From an uncultured Steroidobacter sp. (GTDB taxonomy: Bacteria; Pseudomonadota; Gammaproteobacteria; Steroidobacterales; Steroidobacteraceae), in NCBI RefSeq assembly GCF_937958065.1, contig NZ_CALFXI010000074.1, positions 1 to 64,000 on the forward strand: DNA of 64,000 nt, in the 5' to 3' direction. Positions within the stretch are counted from its first letter, which is position 1; each line of letters starts with the position of its first letter. A program made the position numbers and the translations under genes. Below, in pieces: positions 1 through 8,645 of the stretch. The notes below the pieces were generated by a model. It saw only the letters and a list, made by a program, of their open reading frames with translations. It was not told the DNA's origin and made no database searches.

Positions 1-3
1 GCT

Positions 4-222
4 TCATCGCGTCCCGATATCAGACGGGATGAAGCTCACTGCATCCGCCACATCATCGATCATCTCCACCACGACGCTAACCGCGTCGGCCAGGCTGAAC
101 TCGAAATCCTCCTCGTACTCCGCCACGTATTGAACACACGCCAGGACGGCGGCAGCCCTCTGCAGACGCCGAAGCTGACCGTTTAGGCGTTCCCGAACCG
201 ATACCTCTTGATCGCTCATGCC
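4..222 (-). CDS. small hypothetical protein
   Basis: A 71-residue acidic protein starting MSDQEVSVRERLNG. The start at 222 was chosen because the 28 residues upstream are arginine/cysteine-rich and look like non-coding translation. It has a basic, helical N-terminal half and an acidic, hydrophobic C-terminal half (VVVEMIDDVADAVSF). I recognise no family. It lies beside a decayed integrase, so it may be a remnant of a mobile island. The function is unknown and the call is only moderately secure. Confidence 0.45.
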   Translation of the reverse strand, partial: GMSDQEVSVRERLNGQLRRLQRAAAVLACVQYVAEYEEDFEFSLADAVSVVVEMIDDVADAVSFIPSDIGTR

Positions 223-472
223 GGACCGCCTTGCCGCCCGACGATGGGCGGCACATAGGCATCGAGCGGCAACCGGATAGAATCTTCCGCAGCCATGACT
301 TTGCACCTCTGATTGTGCAGGTTGTGGTTAGCCGCTCGCCGTGGCTCAATCACGGCGAGCGGCGCCTGGCAACCGAGGTACGCGGGGGAACTTTGGGGGT
401 AAGAAGGCTACTGGGCTAGAAATAGCTTTAGGCGTTTCAACGCCTTACGCTCCGGATGCGGTGCGCTCCACC

Positions 473-520
473 GCACCATCTCAGCATCCGACATCGTCCG
501 TCGGCATCGCCAAAACCCCT
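473..520 (+). repeat. direct repeat, copy A (integrase 5' end)
   Basis: This segment begins with a 20-nt stretch (CACCATCTCAGCATCCGACA) that is identical at about 5921-5940, and resemblance continues for a further ~27 nt with a few substitutions and one indel. In degenerate translation it resembles the N-terminus typical of P4-type integrases (LSDI-VR-AK), so both copies are probably relics of the 5' end of related integrase genes. The two copies flank the histidine kinase/response regulator pair. Confidence 0.6.
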
Positions 521-1074
521 GCGCTCGCAAAATCTATGACGAGTGCGGCCTCTTCCTATTCGTGCCACCCGCGGGCGCGCGCCTGTGGCGAATGAGGTAC
601 CAAGTAGGCGGGCGGGAGAAGCTGCTCGCTCTGGGCGAGTGGCCGCACACCTCTTTAAAGCGTGCCCGCGAGCGCCGCGATGAGGCACACAGGCTGCTCG
701 CCTATGGCATCGACCCGGCCGCCAAGAAGAGGCCGAGCGCCAAGCGGTCGCTGACACCTTCGCCGCCCTTGCCAAAGAGTATCTGGGCACCAATCGCAGC
801 TCCTTGAAGCCCAAGACACTGTCGAAAGCTCAATGGCTGCTCAATGACTGACTGAACAAATACGCCGGCAAGATTCCGCTTCGCCGGCTCAAGGCTGCTG
901 ACATCCTTTCCGTGTGCCGCCAAATCGAGGCGAAGGGACAATTATGAGACGGCCCACCGCGCGCGGGCCTTGGCGAGTCGGGTGATGCGCTATAGCGCCA
1001 TCATCGGTCGAGTCGATCGCGATCAGCAGCGAGACTCTTCATACGCTGCATACCGCCCTCGTTGTGGAGGATGA
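484..1074 (+). pseudogene. decayed P4-type tyrosine integrase
   Basis: Conceptual translation across three frames recovers the DUF4102 N-terminal arm of phage P4-type integrases: a KIYDECGLFLFV stretch, then LWRMRYQVGGREKLLALGEW, SLKRARERRDEA and LLAYGIDP (about 535-720). After a frameshift near 725 it continues as EAERQAVADTFAALAKEYL and is cut by an in-frame TGA near 850. A last fragment, YETAHRARALASRVMRYSA (about 944-1000), matches the core-binding domain. The catalytic domain is absent. The gene is dead and probably marks an old genomic island; which neighbours came with it cannot be told. Confidence 0.82.
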
Positions 1075-1121
1075 GATTGGCACGCTGGATACGTGCCCAG
1101 TGCAAATCCGAATCAATCAGG

Positions 1122-1520
1122 TCAGCTAATCCCTGCTCCCGTGTCTCGGCGCTCTCGTCCGGCTCTCCCATCGAGCGCACGACACAACTGCATTGCCAAC
1201 TTTTCTTGTGTATACGGTTTGCCCAAGACCAAGCGACCCGCGTCCTTACTGCCGCCTCTTTCGTAGCCTGTCGCGAAAACTACCGGTATCCGCCGCAGGT
1301 CGAGCGTATCGGCGACCGCCATGCTACTTTGCCCGTACAGGTTTAGATCGAGCAGCGCGAGATCGATGTCCTGTGTCCGCGCCAACTCCAGCGCCTCCTT
1401 CAAGGTACCGGCCGGACCGACCACTACCGCACCGAGTTCTCCGAGCATCTCGCTCGCCGTCAGCGCGACCAGGAACTCGTCTTCGACGATGAGGATGCGT
1501 TTGCCTTCAAGCGTGCTCAT
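1122..1520 (-). CDS. receiver-only response regulator
   Basis: A single CheY-like receiver domain of 132 residues. It has the acidic pocket (ILIVEDEF), a phosphoacceptor aspartate in ALLDLNLYG, a Thr in VVFATGYE and the conserved Lys in LGKPYT. There is no output domain, so it probably works by protein-protein contact or phosphorelay. The start (MSTLEGKR) lies inside the 3' end of the histidine-kinase gene with a 14-nt overlap, so the two are translationally coupled. Standalone receivers are common partners of HWE-type kinases. Family assignment is confident; the target is unknown. Confidence 0.88.
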   Translation of the reverse strand: MSTLEGKRILIVEDEFLVALTASEMLGELGAVVVGPAGTLKEALELARTQDIDLALLDLNLYGQSSMAVADTLDLRRIPVVFATGYERGGSKDAGRLVLGKPYTQEKLAMQLCRALDGRAGRERRDTGAGIS

Positions 1521-4500
1521 CGGCCGCCCCACTCGTCGATGTTCCCGGCAGCGCCACTTCGATCCGGCACACGATTCCTGTTGAATGGAAATCGAGCTGC
1601 ACGCTGCAACCGGCCTCCCCGCCCAAGGCTCGCTCGATCATCATGAGCCCGAATCCGCGCCGGGATGGTGACGATACCGGCGGGCCGCCGCTCTCGCGCC
1701 ACTCCAAGCTCAGTTTCGGCTTTGTTTCGCCGGTCGTGGTCCAACTCACTCCGATGGTCCCGTTGGCGTTGGAGAGGGCGCCGTATTTGATCGCATTGGT
1801 GCTCAACTCATGCAGGCCCATTGCGAGCGCCAGCGCATGTCGAGGCTCGAGCAGCACTGGCGGCCCTCCCACCAAGCAACGGCCGTTCGTCGCGCCAGAC
1901 GCTTCGAGCGCATTGCGCACCAACGCGTTGATCTCGATGCGATCCCAACTCTGCTGGGCCAACAATCCATGCGCCGCGCCGAGGGCGGCAAGCCTGCCGT
2001 AAAAGGTGTTGCGCGCCTCAATGGGAGATGCGTCCTTGGTGAACGTTTGATGCGCGATCCCTTGGATGACAGCGAGCGTGTTCTTGACACGATGATTGAG
2101 CTCATCGATCAGCAATTGTCTTTGATTCTCCGCGACTTTGCGATCCGTGATGTCGATGCCCGTAGACTGCACCTCTACGCAGCGACCATCGGCATCGAAC
2201 TCGAGCGCGCGGTTGGTCCATAGAAACCAGCGTTCTCCATCCTTGGTCACAACCCTGTTCTCGATCCGCACCTCCGGCAAGACCGGACTCAAGCGCGCCA
2301 GCATCTGTTTCACGCTGTCCCGGTCTTGAGCGGCCACGAACTCCCAGAAATCGTGACCGATCATTTGCTCCTGACTCCGACCTTGGGAACGCACGTACGC
2401 TTCGTTCGCGAACAGAATCGCGCCTTCGGGGCGGAAGCGACACACAAGCTCCGTCTGACTCTCCACCACGGCACGATAACGTTGTTCGCTCTCGCGCAAT
2501 GCGTGCTGGGCCTTGCTGCGCTCGATGAATTGGCCGACCTGGCTGCCGATCGGATGCGACATCTTGAACAGCACCGCAGCTGTCGGCCGCACGCGATCGT
2601 CGAGAAAGTGGAATACACCGAGGCGATGCCCTGCGAGGACGATCGGAAATGCAAATGCACTGCGCAGACCGTCTCGTACGGCCGCCTCGTTTTGCCCAAC
2701 CGGCCGTTCGAGCAGCAGATCGGGTACCCATGCGGCCTGCCCGGTTCTCCAGACCCTGCTCACCAGGTCATCGCCGAACGTAAGCGTCGCGGACTGGCAA
2801 GATTCGAGAAACGCTGCGGCGTGATATGTCGGTTGCTGGTAGACCTGTAAGCAGCTCAAGCTGTCGGTGGCCTCGTCCGCATGCCAGAGCACGCCGACCT
2901 TCCAGTCCCAATGCTCACAAATTGCTGCCAGAATCCGCGTCGCCGCCAGTTCCAGCGTCGAGCACTCAGCGAGCGCACGCGTAACGGCGTCCTTGCTCGC
3001 GAGTCGGCGCTCCGCAAGCTTTCGATCTGAAATATCGATAAAGGTGACGACCGTTCCTGCCGCATTCCCGTCAGCCTTCCGATAAGGCGTCACTCGTCGG
3101 AGAAAAGTCTGACTGGCATCCAGCGTTACCTCATCCTCCAACGGCCCGTCCGCTTGCACGGCTTGCTGCACGCTTGGCAAGATCGCCGCAGAGACGAAGT
3201 TGTGCGTGATGTGCGACAAAGGACGCCCGATATCGCCGGGCAGCAGGTTGTAGAGCCGGGACGCGGCCGGTGTGAAATTGCGAATCGCCCCGCTCTCGTC
3301 TAGAAAGATCGTCGCTATCTCGGTCGAATGCAGCAGATTCAGCAGATCGGCATTGGTTTCTTCGAGCGCGCGCTTCGCCGTCTCGACTTCCTCCTTGGAG
3401 GTTTCGAGCTCTTCGTTGGCCGACTGCAGTTCCTCGTTCATCGAGAGGAGCTCCTCGTTGGAGGATTTCAGCTCCTCATTCGCGGCCTCCAGGTCCTGCA
3501 CGGCGCGCTCGAGCTCTTCCCGAGTCCGCAGCAGCTCCGCTTCGAGGAGCTCGACCATTCGCTCGCTGTCGGCAGAAGGTACGGCTGAGGCACCCTCACG
3601 CGCTTCGGCTGCACCAAGATCGCCGAACACAACCATATAAGTGCCATCGTTTTCTCCGAGCGCCGGCATGGGCTGCACCGTGATCCGAACCCTACGCCGG
3701 CCATTCTCGCCGTGCAGCACCAGCCCTTCGAAGTGGGCGGTGCGCTTGGTTTTTAGCGCCTTGGTCCACGCCCCCCTCAGACCTGCCCGCAATCCACCGC
3801 GCGTCATTCGGACGATGTGATTGACGTATCGCCCTTCGGGCGGCTGCAGGAATGTGTCGGCTTTGCCGGAGAGATAAACGATTTGTCCGTCCTCGTGCGC
3901 AATGGCATACGCCGGAGCGAACTCGTCCAGCAAAATGCGCTGCGCGATGCGGCCAATGTCAGCCGGATCATCAGCAATGGTCGATTGCCAGTTGCTCTGC
4001 CCACCGCCAAGCACGCGCGGAACCGATGCGTTGGCAACCACCGTCTCTTTGCGCTGAGCGATACGGCTGCGAGCATCGATGACGCGGAACAGCTCTGGAT
4101 GGCCTGAACTTGCTTCAGAAGATCCTAGAAACAAGTAACCACCCTCGCGCAGCGCATAGTGGAACACGCTCATGAGCTTCTTCTGCAGCGGCGCGCTCAA
4201 ATAAATGAGGAGATTGCGGCAGGAGATCAGATCGATGCGCGAGAACGGCGGATCCGCAATGAGATTGTGGGGCGAAAAAACGACCAACTGGCGCAGCTCT
4301 TTGGTCACTCGATAGCGCCGGCCGACTCGCTCGAAAAACCGTTCCAGCCGCTCGGTGCCGACCTCATCGGCGATGTTTGCCGGATAGATGCCCCGGCGTG
4401 CCGTTGCCAAGGCGCGATCATCGAGGTCCGTTGCGAAAATCTGCACTTCCTGGCGGGATCCACAGGCCTGTTTTACTTCTTGGGCCAGCATCGCGAGGGA

Positions 4501-5463
4501 GTATGCTTCTTGGCCGCTGCCGCAGCCGGCGACCCAGATACGCACAATACTGGCGCGATTGTCAGCGATGAGCTTGGTGAGCACCTTTTGCTTCAATGTC
4601 TCAAAGGCATCGGGATCCCGGAAGAATGCCGTGACGCCGATCAGCAGATCGCGCGTCAATAGACGGGCCTCTTCCGGCTGCTTCTGTAGGTGATCGATGT
4701 AATCGCGGGCACTGCTTAAGTGCAACACACTGATCCGACGCACCACGCGGCGGAAAAGAGTGCTCTCCTTGTAATGCCTGAAATCAAGCCCCGTCGCTTG
4801 GCGCACCACATCGCAGATCTCGTGCAACTCCTGCTTCGCGAGCGAACGCAAGGCGAACTTGGGGTTGGCCAGATTCGCCAGATGATCGCGAAAGGCCACC
4901 GCCAGTTCGGCCGGCGATCCGACCCTGTCGACCACGCCCATTGCGACAGCAGACCCCGGCATCGTGCTGTATTCGGCAGTGTCGTGGCTCTGAGCGAGCG
5001 TGAACCCGCCCGCGTTTGCGATCGAGATCAGGCCCTGCGTTCCATCGGCACTGTTCCCCGAGAAAACGATCCCGATACTGCGCCGGCCAAACCGTGCACT
5101 CAGCGAATTCAGGAAGTAATCTACCGTGCGAAGCTGAGCGCCCCGGACTCTCGCGGCACGAACCGTGAACGCGCCGCCCTCGATGCCGACCAAAGATTGA
5201 GCAGGCGCGACGTACACATGCCCAGGGGCAATTTGCATGCCCTGCTCGCAAGCTACCACCGGAAAAGAAGAGAAGCTGGCCAGTACATTGAGGTGGGCCG
5301 GATCGGCTGCCGACTGATGCTGTACGATCACAAAGGACGTACCCTCGACCGCGCCGAGGTGCGTGAGGAACTCGCGGAGCGCGCCGAGCCCACCGGCTGA
5401 CAAGCCGATGCCACATACCGCAAACGCCTGCGCTGAACCTTCGGTTGAAACAGTGTCGGGCAT
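1507..5463 (-). CDS. CheB-CheR-PAS-GAF-PAS HWE histidine kinase
   Basis: A 1318-residue cytoplasmic multidomain sensor. In order: a CheB methylesterase domain (about 10-190; GLSAGG serine, SGNSADGTQGL), CheR methyltransferase (about 205-475; VAGCGSGQEAYSLAM SAM site, CRNLLIYL), a long Glu-rich coiled coil (about 630-720), a PAS domain, a GAF-like domain, a second PAS, and a C-terminal HWE/HisKA_2 kinase with the phospho-acceptor motif ELNHRVKNTLAVIQ (about 1105) and a glycine-rich ATP lid. No transmembrane segment is visible. Such CheB-CheR fusions are known from soil bacteria and are thought to link methylation chemistry to kinase control outside chemotaxis. No mcp, cheA or cheW lies nearby. 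It is followed by an overlapping receiver gene, its likely partner. Confidence 0.93.
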   Translation of the reverse strand: MPDTVSTEGSAQAFAVCGIGLSAGGLGALREFLTHLGAVEGTSFVIVQHQSAADPAHLNVLASFSSFPVVACEQGMQIAPGHVYVAPAQSLVGIEGGAFTVRAARVRGAQLRTVDYFLNSLSARFGRRSIGIVFSGNSADGTQGLISIANAGGFTLAQSHDTAEYSTMPGSAVAMGVVDRVGSPAELAVAFRDHLANLANPKFALRSLAKQELHEICDVVRQATGLDFRHYKESTLFRRVVRRISVLHLSSARDYIDHLQKQPEEARLLTRDLLIGVTAFFRDPDAFETLKQKVLTKLIADNRASIVRIWVAGCGSGQEAYSLAMLAQEVKQACGSRQEVQIFATDLDDRALATARRGIYPANIADEVGTERLERFFERVGRRYRVTKELRQLVVFSPHNLIADPPFSRIDLISCRNLLIYLSAPLQKKLMSVFHYALREGGYLFLGSSEASSGHPELFRVIDARSRIAQRKETVVANASVPRVLGGGQSNWQSTIADDPADIGRIAQRILLDEFAPAYAIAHEDGQIVYLSGKADTFLQPPEGRYVNHIVRMTRGGLRAGLRGAWTKALKTKRTAHFEGLVLHGENGRRRVRITVQPMPALGENDGTYMVVFGDLGAAEAREGASAVPSADSERMVELLEAELLRTREELERAVQDLEAANEELKSSNEELLSMNEELQSANEELETSKEEVETAKRALEETNADLLNLLHSTEIATIFLDESGAIRNFTPAASRLYNLLPGDIGRPLSHITHNFVSAAILPSVQQAVQADGPLEDEVTLDASQTFLRRVTPYRKADGNAAGTVVTFIDISDRKLAERRLASKDAVTRALAECSTLELAATRILAAICEHWDWKVGVLWHADEATDSLSCLQVYQQPTYHAAAFLESCQSATLTFGDDLVSRVWRTGQAAWVPDLLLERPVGQNEAAVRDGLRSAFAFPIVLAGHRLGVFHFLDDRVRPTAAVLFKMSHPIGSQVGQFIERSKAQHALRESEQRYRAVVESQTELVCRFRPEGAILFANEAYVRSQGRSQEQMIGHDFWEFVAAQDRDSVKQMLARLSPVLPEVRIENRVVTKDGERWFLWTNRALEFDADGRCVEVQSTGIDITDRKVAENQRQLLIDELNHRVKNTLAVIQGIAHQTFTKDASPIEARNTFYGRLAALGAAHGLLAQQSWDRIEINALVRNALEASGATNGRCLVGGPPVLLEPRHALALAMGLHELSTNAIKYGALSNANGTIGVSWTTTGETKPKLSLEWRESGGPPVSSPSRRGFGLMMIERALGGEAGCSVQLDFHSTGIVCRIEVALPGTSTSGAADEHA

Positions 5464-6334
5464 GTTCTAGGTCGCTAGTCGTCGTGGGCGTGCAGTGGCC
5501 CGCTTGATGTGGCAGGCAAGGACGCGTGCAAGGTGGAGGAAGTCCCCGGAGGCGGAAGTATACCGGCTTCAAGAGTTAAGGCCGCGCATGTCGTGTAGCG
5601 CGCTAGCACGGACTGATTCCTCGATACAGATTGTAAGTCTTACGCCCACGACGCGCGGCGACTTGGTTGCTGACACACCTTGGACGAATGGGTGGCGGGT
5701 GGCCTCACGCCGATCAATGTCAAATCGTCGCGCGAGAAGTACGCGCGTCCTAGCAGTCGATGCCGGCCAGGCGCCAGCGCGGGTGCTTGGGGACACTGCG
5801 CACTGCTGGGAACGGCACGACAGACCGGCACACTTGTTGTGGGAAGAGTGGCGATCTGTCGTGCCCTGTTGCATGCCGTCGCAAGGCGCACAGAGTTTGT
5901 ACTGCGAGTACCCCCATCGGCACCATCTCAGCATCCGACAGCCTCCATCGGCATCGTAAAATCCCTGAAGAACAAGTATTTCCGCGAGATTTGGCTCGCG
6001 GACCGTCCGATCACGTCCGGGGGCAGCTGAGCCGACGTGGGGGGTACACACGGGGGGTATCGTAGACGCCAGCTCACAGCATCGACTGCGTCGACGCTGC
6101 TCAATGAAAAAGGCTGGAATCCCGACTTACCGATCCTAGCGGATGTTCAACCTCCTCCAGTCCGTGGATCCCCCGTGGCTGGCACCTACGCTGGCACCAG
6201 CGATACCAGTTGAAGCGCATGGTCGAAAGCGAGGAGCGCAACATACGCGAATCCGCCACTACGGCCCTTCCCCGTCCACCGCGGGCAAGCGCCTCGTCAA
6301 ATCCCAAGGCCGCGCGGACATGGACCTGGGCCTC
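5464..6334. other. non-coding or degenerate region
   Basis: No ORF here is convincing: the longest (about 5569-6051, minus) is rich in Arg, Cys and Ser and resembles nothing. The stretch holds the second copy of the integrase-relic repeat near 5920-5967 and lies next to the integron integrase pseudogene. It looks like decayed mobile DNA. The promoter of the upstream histidine kinase should lie within the first 150 bases; no clear -35/-10 pair was picked out. Confidence 0.5.
5920..5967 (+). repeat. direct repeat, copy B (integrase relic)
   Basis: Second copy of the sequence at about 473-520, with 20 nt identical and about 27 further nt similar. No integrase body follows that I can translate, so this copy is only a fragment. 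Together the copies bracket the kinase/regulator pair in direct orientation. Confidence 0.55.
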
Positions 6335-6658
6335 TCAGGCAATAGTTTCGAACGGACTGACGACTCCCCTGCCGCGATTCAGCACGTGTGTGTAGATCAT
6401 CGTCGTCTTCACGTCTGCATGACCCAGTAGTTCTGGACCGTGCGGATGTCATAGGCTGATTCGAGCAGATGCGTGGCGAACGAGCGTGACTTCATCGGCG
6501 CCCAGTGCGAGCGGATGGCGTTTGTCATGGAACAGAATGAATCTCTTGATCCACTGCACATACGCTTGCTCAGTACGGATGCTGTGGCGGATTCGTATCA
6601 GCTCACGTACTTGGTCGAGCAGCCGCGGCGAGTTTCGATCCTGCGAATCAGGCGACAT
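6335..6658 (-). pseudogene. intI: integron integrase (IntI), internally deleted
   Basis: The first ~57 codons, from an ATG with a strong AAGGAGG ribosome site at 6658, encode an IntI-like N-terminus (SPRLLDQVRELIRIRH, SIRTEQAYVQWIKRFILFH, KRHPLALGADEV). One residue is missing from the usual RHYSIRTEQAYV. At about 6493 the sequence jumps to the IntI C-terminus, SFATHLLESAYDIRTVQ. One base is then lost, and the other frame continues LLGHADVKTTMIYTHVLNRG to a stop at 6335. Roughly the middle 200 codons, including the first catalytic Arg and the Lys region, are gone, so the protein cannot be active. It is transcribed away from the cassette array, as in ordinary integrons. Confidence 0.9.
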
Positions 6659-6919
6659 AAGAACCTCCTTGTTCACTCCAATGACCTGGCAGATTGACGC
6701 TGGCAACAATGCGGCACTATCTTGGCCACCGAACGGAGTCCGGCGCGGTAGTATTTCTGGGCGAATCACCCAATAAGCGCCTAAGTCATGAACAGAGGGA
6801 CGAAAGCGAAAAGCGGAGCCAGGCTCGCCGGGGGATACACCGCAGTTTGCGGTGTTCAGAAATACGCCGCGGCACGGACTACCGCACTTAGGCGGTCTAT
6901 ATAAGAGTTAGGCGCATTC
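6659..6919 (+). promoter_or_regulatory. attI-like region with candidate Pc promoter
   Basis: This 260-bp stretch between the integrase start and the first cassette is where integrons carry attI and the cassette promoter. A candidate promoter pointing into the array is TTGACG at 6694-6699, 18 nt, then TATCTT at 6718-6723. The first recombination core, GTTAGGC, is at 6907-6913, just before the first cassette ORF. A perfect 9-nt inverted repeat (CGCCTAAGT at about 6777, ACTTAGGCG at about 6885) spans ~100 bp and may be part of attI or of a decayed attC. The promoter call is inspection only. Confidence 0.5.
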
Positions 6920-7264
6920 ATGAGCGATCGCAACGAAGTTTTAACGGACGCGCAGTTTTGGCTCGCGCTCGAGTTCAAGCTCTCAGGCTGGTTTAGAACT
7001 TCCGGCGATCGATCGTTTGGTGGCTTCTGGTGCGACGCGTTCCTCCCGCAGTTTGCAACCGACACCAAGACCGGAGTCGATGTTAGTGGCTGCGCGTGGA
7101 TCGGTGACGGTCCGAGGGAGCAGCGTAAGTACTCGTTCGTTGTGTCCATTCCGCAGCGAATGTTAAGTCGACGGCGCAACGATATTGCGCTTAAAGGAGT
7201 CGAGGTTGACATTGAACATGAGCAGCTTCGTTTCGCAGTCGAGCCCGCTGCGGGTTCGGAGTAG
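6920..7264 (+). CDS. integron cassette 1: unknown protein
   Basis: A 114-residue soluble protein beginning MSDRNEVLTDAQFW, 6 nt after the GTTAGGC core. It is Trp/Phe-rich in the first half (FWLALEFKLSGWFRTS, GFWCDAFLPQF) with a charged C-terminus. There is no signal peptide or membrane segment and no family recognised. Being first in the array it is the one most likely transcribed from an integron Pc promoter. It is followed directly by attC site 1. Confidence 0.7.
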   Translation: MSDRNEVLTDAQFWLALEFKLSGWFRTSGDRSFGGFWCDAFLPQFATDTKTGVDVSGCAWIGDGPREQRKYSFVVSIPQRMLSRRRNDIALKGVEVDIEHEQLRFAVEPAAGSE

Positions 7265-7288
7265 AGTGCTACCAGCGGTGTACCAATC

Positions 7289-7378
7289 GCCTAACAACCG
7301 GCTTGAGTTCGCACGCTACGCGTGCCCGACTCGCAAAAGCGATGCGCTTTTGCTCGCGGCTCAGCCAGAGCGTTGGGC
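7289..7378 (+). other. attC site 1
   Basis: Core GCCTAAC (7289-7295) and core GTTGGGC (7372-7378), 90 bp apart end to end. The interior is an imperfect inverted repeat centred on CGCAAAAGCG...CGCTTTTGC. It has the same interior type as attC sites 3 and 8. Confidence 0.88.
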
Positions 7379-7387
7379 ACAAAACCT

Positions 7388-7711
7388 ATGAGCCTGGGCG
7401 AGAGAGTTAAAGCGCGGCGCTTAGAGTTGGGAATGTCCCGCGCCAGCCTCGTGCGGAAGATTCACATCTCAGTCACTGCGCTGCAGAAGATCGAAGAAGA
7501 TAGGACGAAGAATCCCAAAGATATTGAACGAATCGCAGCCGCATTGGCCGTTGATCCCGCTTGGTTGCGATTCGGGAGCAACGGTGCGAGCACTGTGGTT
7601 TTAAACAAAGAGGAAACCGCATTGATTTCCAGATATAGACAGCTGAATCAAGACGAGAAGAATTTCATAGTGAAGTGCATCGCTGGGCTTTTGAATGAAA
7701 CGTACAAGTAA
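7388..7711 (+). CDS. integron cassette 2: XRE-family transcriptional regulator
   Basis: A 107-residue protein (MSLGERVKARRLELGMSRAS). Residues 4-62 form a Cro/CI-type helix-turn-helix: SRASLVRKIHISVTALQKIE, then the DIERIAAALAVDPAWLRFG ending typical of phage repressor-like XRE proteins. The C-terminal 40 residues are a short helical tail with no peptidase domain. Start ATG 7388 lies 9 nt after attC1. The stop abuts the attC2 core. Regulators of this kind are sometimes cassette-borne antitoxins, but no partner toxin ORF is in this cassette. Confidence 0.85.
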   Translation: MSLGERVKARRLELGMSRASLVRKIHISVTALQKIEEDRTKNPKDIERIAAALAVDPAWLRFGSNGASTVVLNKEETALISRYRQLNQDEKNFIVKCIAGLLNETYK

Positions 7712-7771
7712 GCCCAACAATGCCATGCACGCGACGTGCGGAACGCACGCGCGTGATGGCGGGCGTTATGT
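7712..7771 (+). other. attC site 2
   Basis: Cores GCCCAAC (7712-7718) and GTTATGT (7765-7771), 60 bp. The interior stem pairs GCGACGTGCG with CGCACGCGCG. It closely resembles attC 10 and the truncated attC 12. The right core departs from GTTRRRY at one position; the next site (attC3) starts with its exact complement, ACATAAC, which supports the call. Confidence 0.85.
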
Positions 7772-7774
7772 GTC

Positions 7775-8134
7775 ATGAAGACATCCAAGTTTGAAAAGCT
7801 GGAGCTGGAATTGGCGGCCGAGGAGGAGAAGCTTAGGCAGCATCTTCTGCGTGTTCTACCGGAGGCCGCTGAGAGCGGGTCCAGCGTCTTTATAAACTCG
7901 GAGTTCAATCCATCAAGTCTGCCTGCTCATCTCTTCCGCTCGGACGCTGAGAGTCTGCTCAGTAGTGCTCGGGAGTGTGTCAGGCTACGGGAGGTTGTTG
8001 GACTGGACTCAGACGGGTCAGTTGGTGCCCTCTTTGTCGAGGCTTGCCAGGAGCATGCGAGCAGAGATCCGCAGCGTCGTGGCCCGCGGAAGTTGGCTTC
8101 GTCCGTGCTTCTCGCGTTAAGCCATGACACATAA
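7775..8134 (+). CDS. integron cassette 3: unknown protein
   Basis: A 119-residue soluble protein with a strongly charged helical N-terminus (FEKLELELAAEEEKLRQHLL, likely coiled coil), then a mixed region and a basic C-terminus. No family recognised. The start is 3 nt after attC2 and the stop codon lies inside the first core of attC3, the tight packing typical of cassettes. Confidence 0.72.
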   Translation: MKTSKFEKLELELAAEEEKLRQHLLRVLPEAAESGSSVFINSEFNPSSLPAHLFRSDAESLLSSARECVRLREVVGLDSDGSVGALFVEACQEHASRDPQRRGPRKLASSVLLALSHDT

Positions 8135-8200
8135 CATGCCGCTGGTTCCGACTCGCAACAGCGAAGCGCCGTTGCTCGCGGCACAGCGGCGGCGTTGGGC
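8129..8200 (+). other. attC site 3
   Basis: Cores ACATAAC (8129-8135) and GTTGGGC (8194-8200), 72 bp. Interior CGACTCGCAACAGCG...CGCCGTTGCTCGCGG forms the inverted repeat, of the same type as attC 1 and 8. Confidence 0.87.
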
Positions 8201-8215
8201 ATTACGGGAATCACG

Positions 8216-8563
8216 ATGACAAGTCGGTCTGCAAGCATAGGAGGAGTACTTGCGGTCGCTGTCACTACCATCGGATCGATAAGTCTCTCGTTGTGGGTCG
8301 CGGCCAGGACATTCTGGTGGTGTCCTGGAGGCGGGTGCTCCCTTGCTTCGGCTTTGGACAAACTGTCGTTGCTGATCAACGTCGCCGGGCTCATTGTTCT
8401 CTTCGTCACCCTGGGGCTTGGTACTTGGTTCGGATGCGCAGCAATTTTCCGCCTGTTCCTTCCGCGAAGCGCGGCTGAGCAGGTGTTCTTGCCGGAGGGG
8501 CAACCACTTCCCGCGTGGTACAAGAGATCGATGCAGGGCTGGGTCAAGACATTGTGGCCATGA
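8216..8563 (+). CDS. integron cassette 4: small membrane protein
   Basis: A 115-residue protein with two hydrophobic segments: GGVLAVAVTTIGSISLSLWV (about 9-30) and LLINVAGLIVLFVTLGLGTW (about 52-72). The loop between them has two cysteines (CPGGGCS) and the tail is positively charged. No family recognised; membrane location is inferred from hydropathy. It sits between attC3 and attC4. Confidence 0.68.
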   Translation: MTSRSASIGGVLAVAVTTIGSISLSLWVAARTFWWCPGGGCSLASALDKLSLLINVAGLIVLFVTLGLGTWFGCAAIFRLFLPRSAAEQVFLPEGQPLPAWYKRSMQGWVKTLWP

Positions 8564-8576
8564 GCAACCTGAGAGT

Positions 8577-8639
8577 GCCCAACAAGTGCTTGCAGGCGAC
8601 GCGTGCAAAGCCACGCGCGCCTGAAGCACGGCGTTCGGC
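8577..8639 (+). other. attC site 4
   Basis: Cores GCCCAAC (8577-8583) and GTTCGGC (8633-8639), 63 bp, with an internal stem of GCAGGCGACGCG / CGCGCGCCTGAAG type. Similar to attC 5. Confidence 0.87.
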
Positions 8640-8645
8640 TTCAGA

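Noticed and set aside
5569..6051. 160-codon minus-strand ORF near the integron
   Set aside because: Cys/Arg/Ser-rich with no recognisable motif, and it crosses the integrase-relic repeat.
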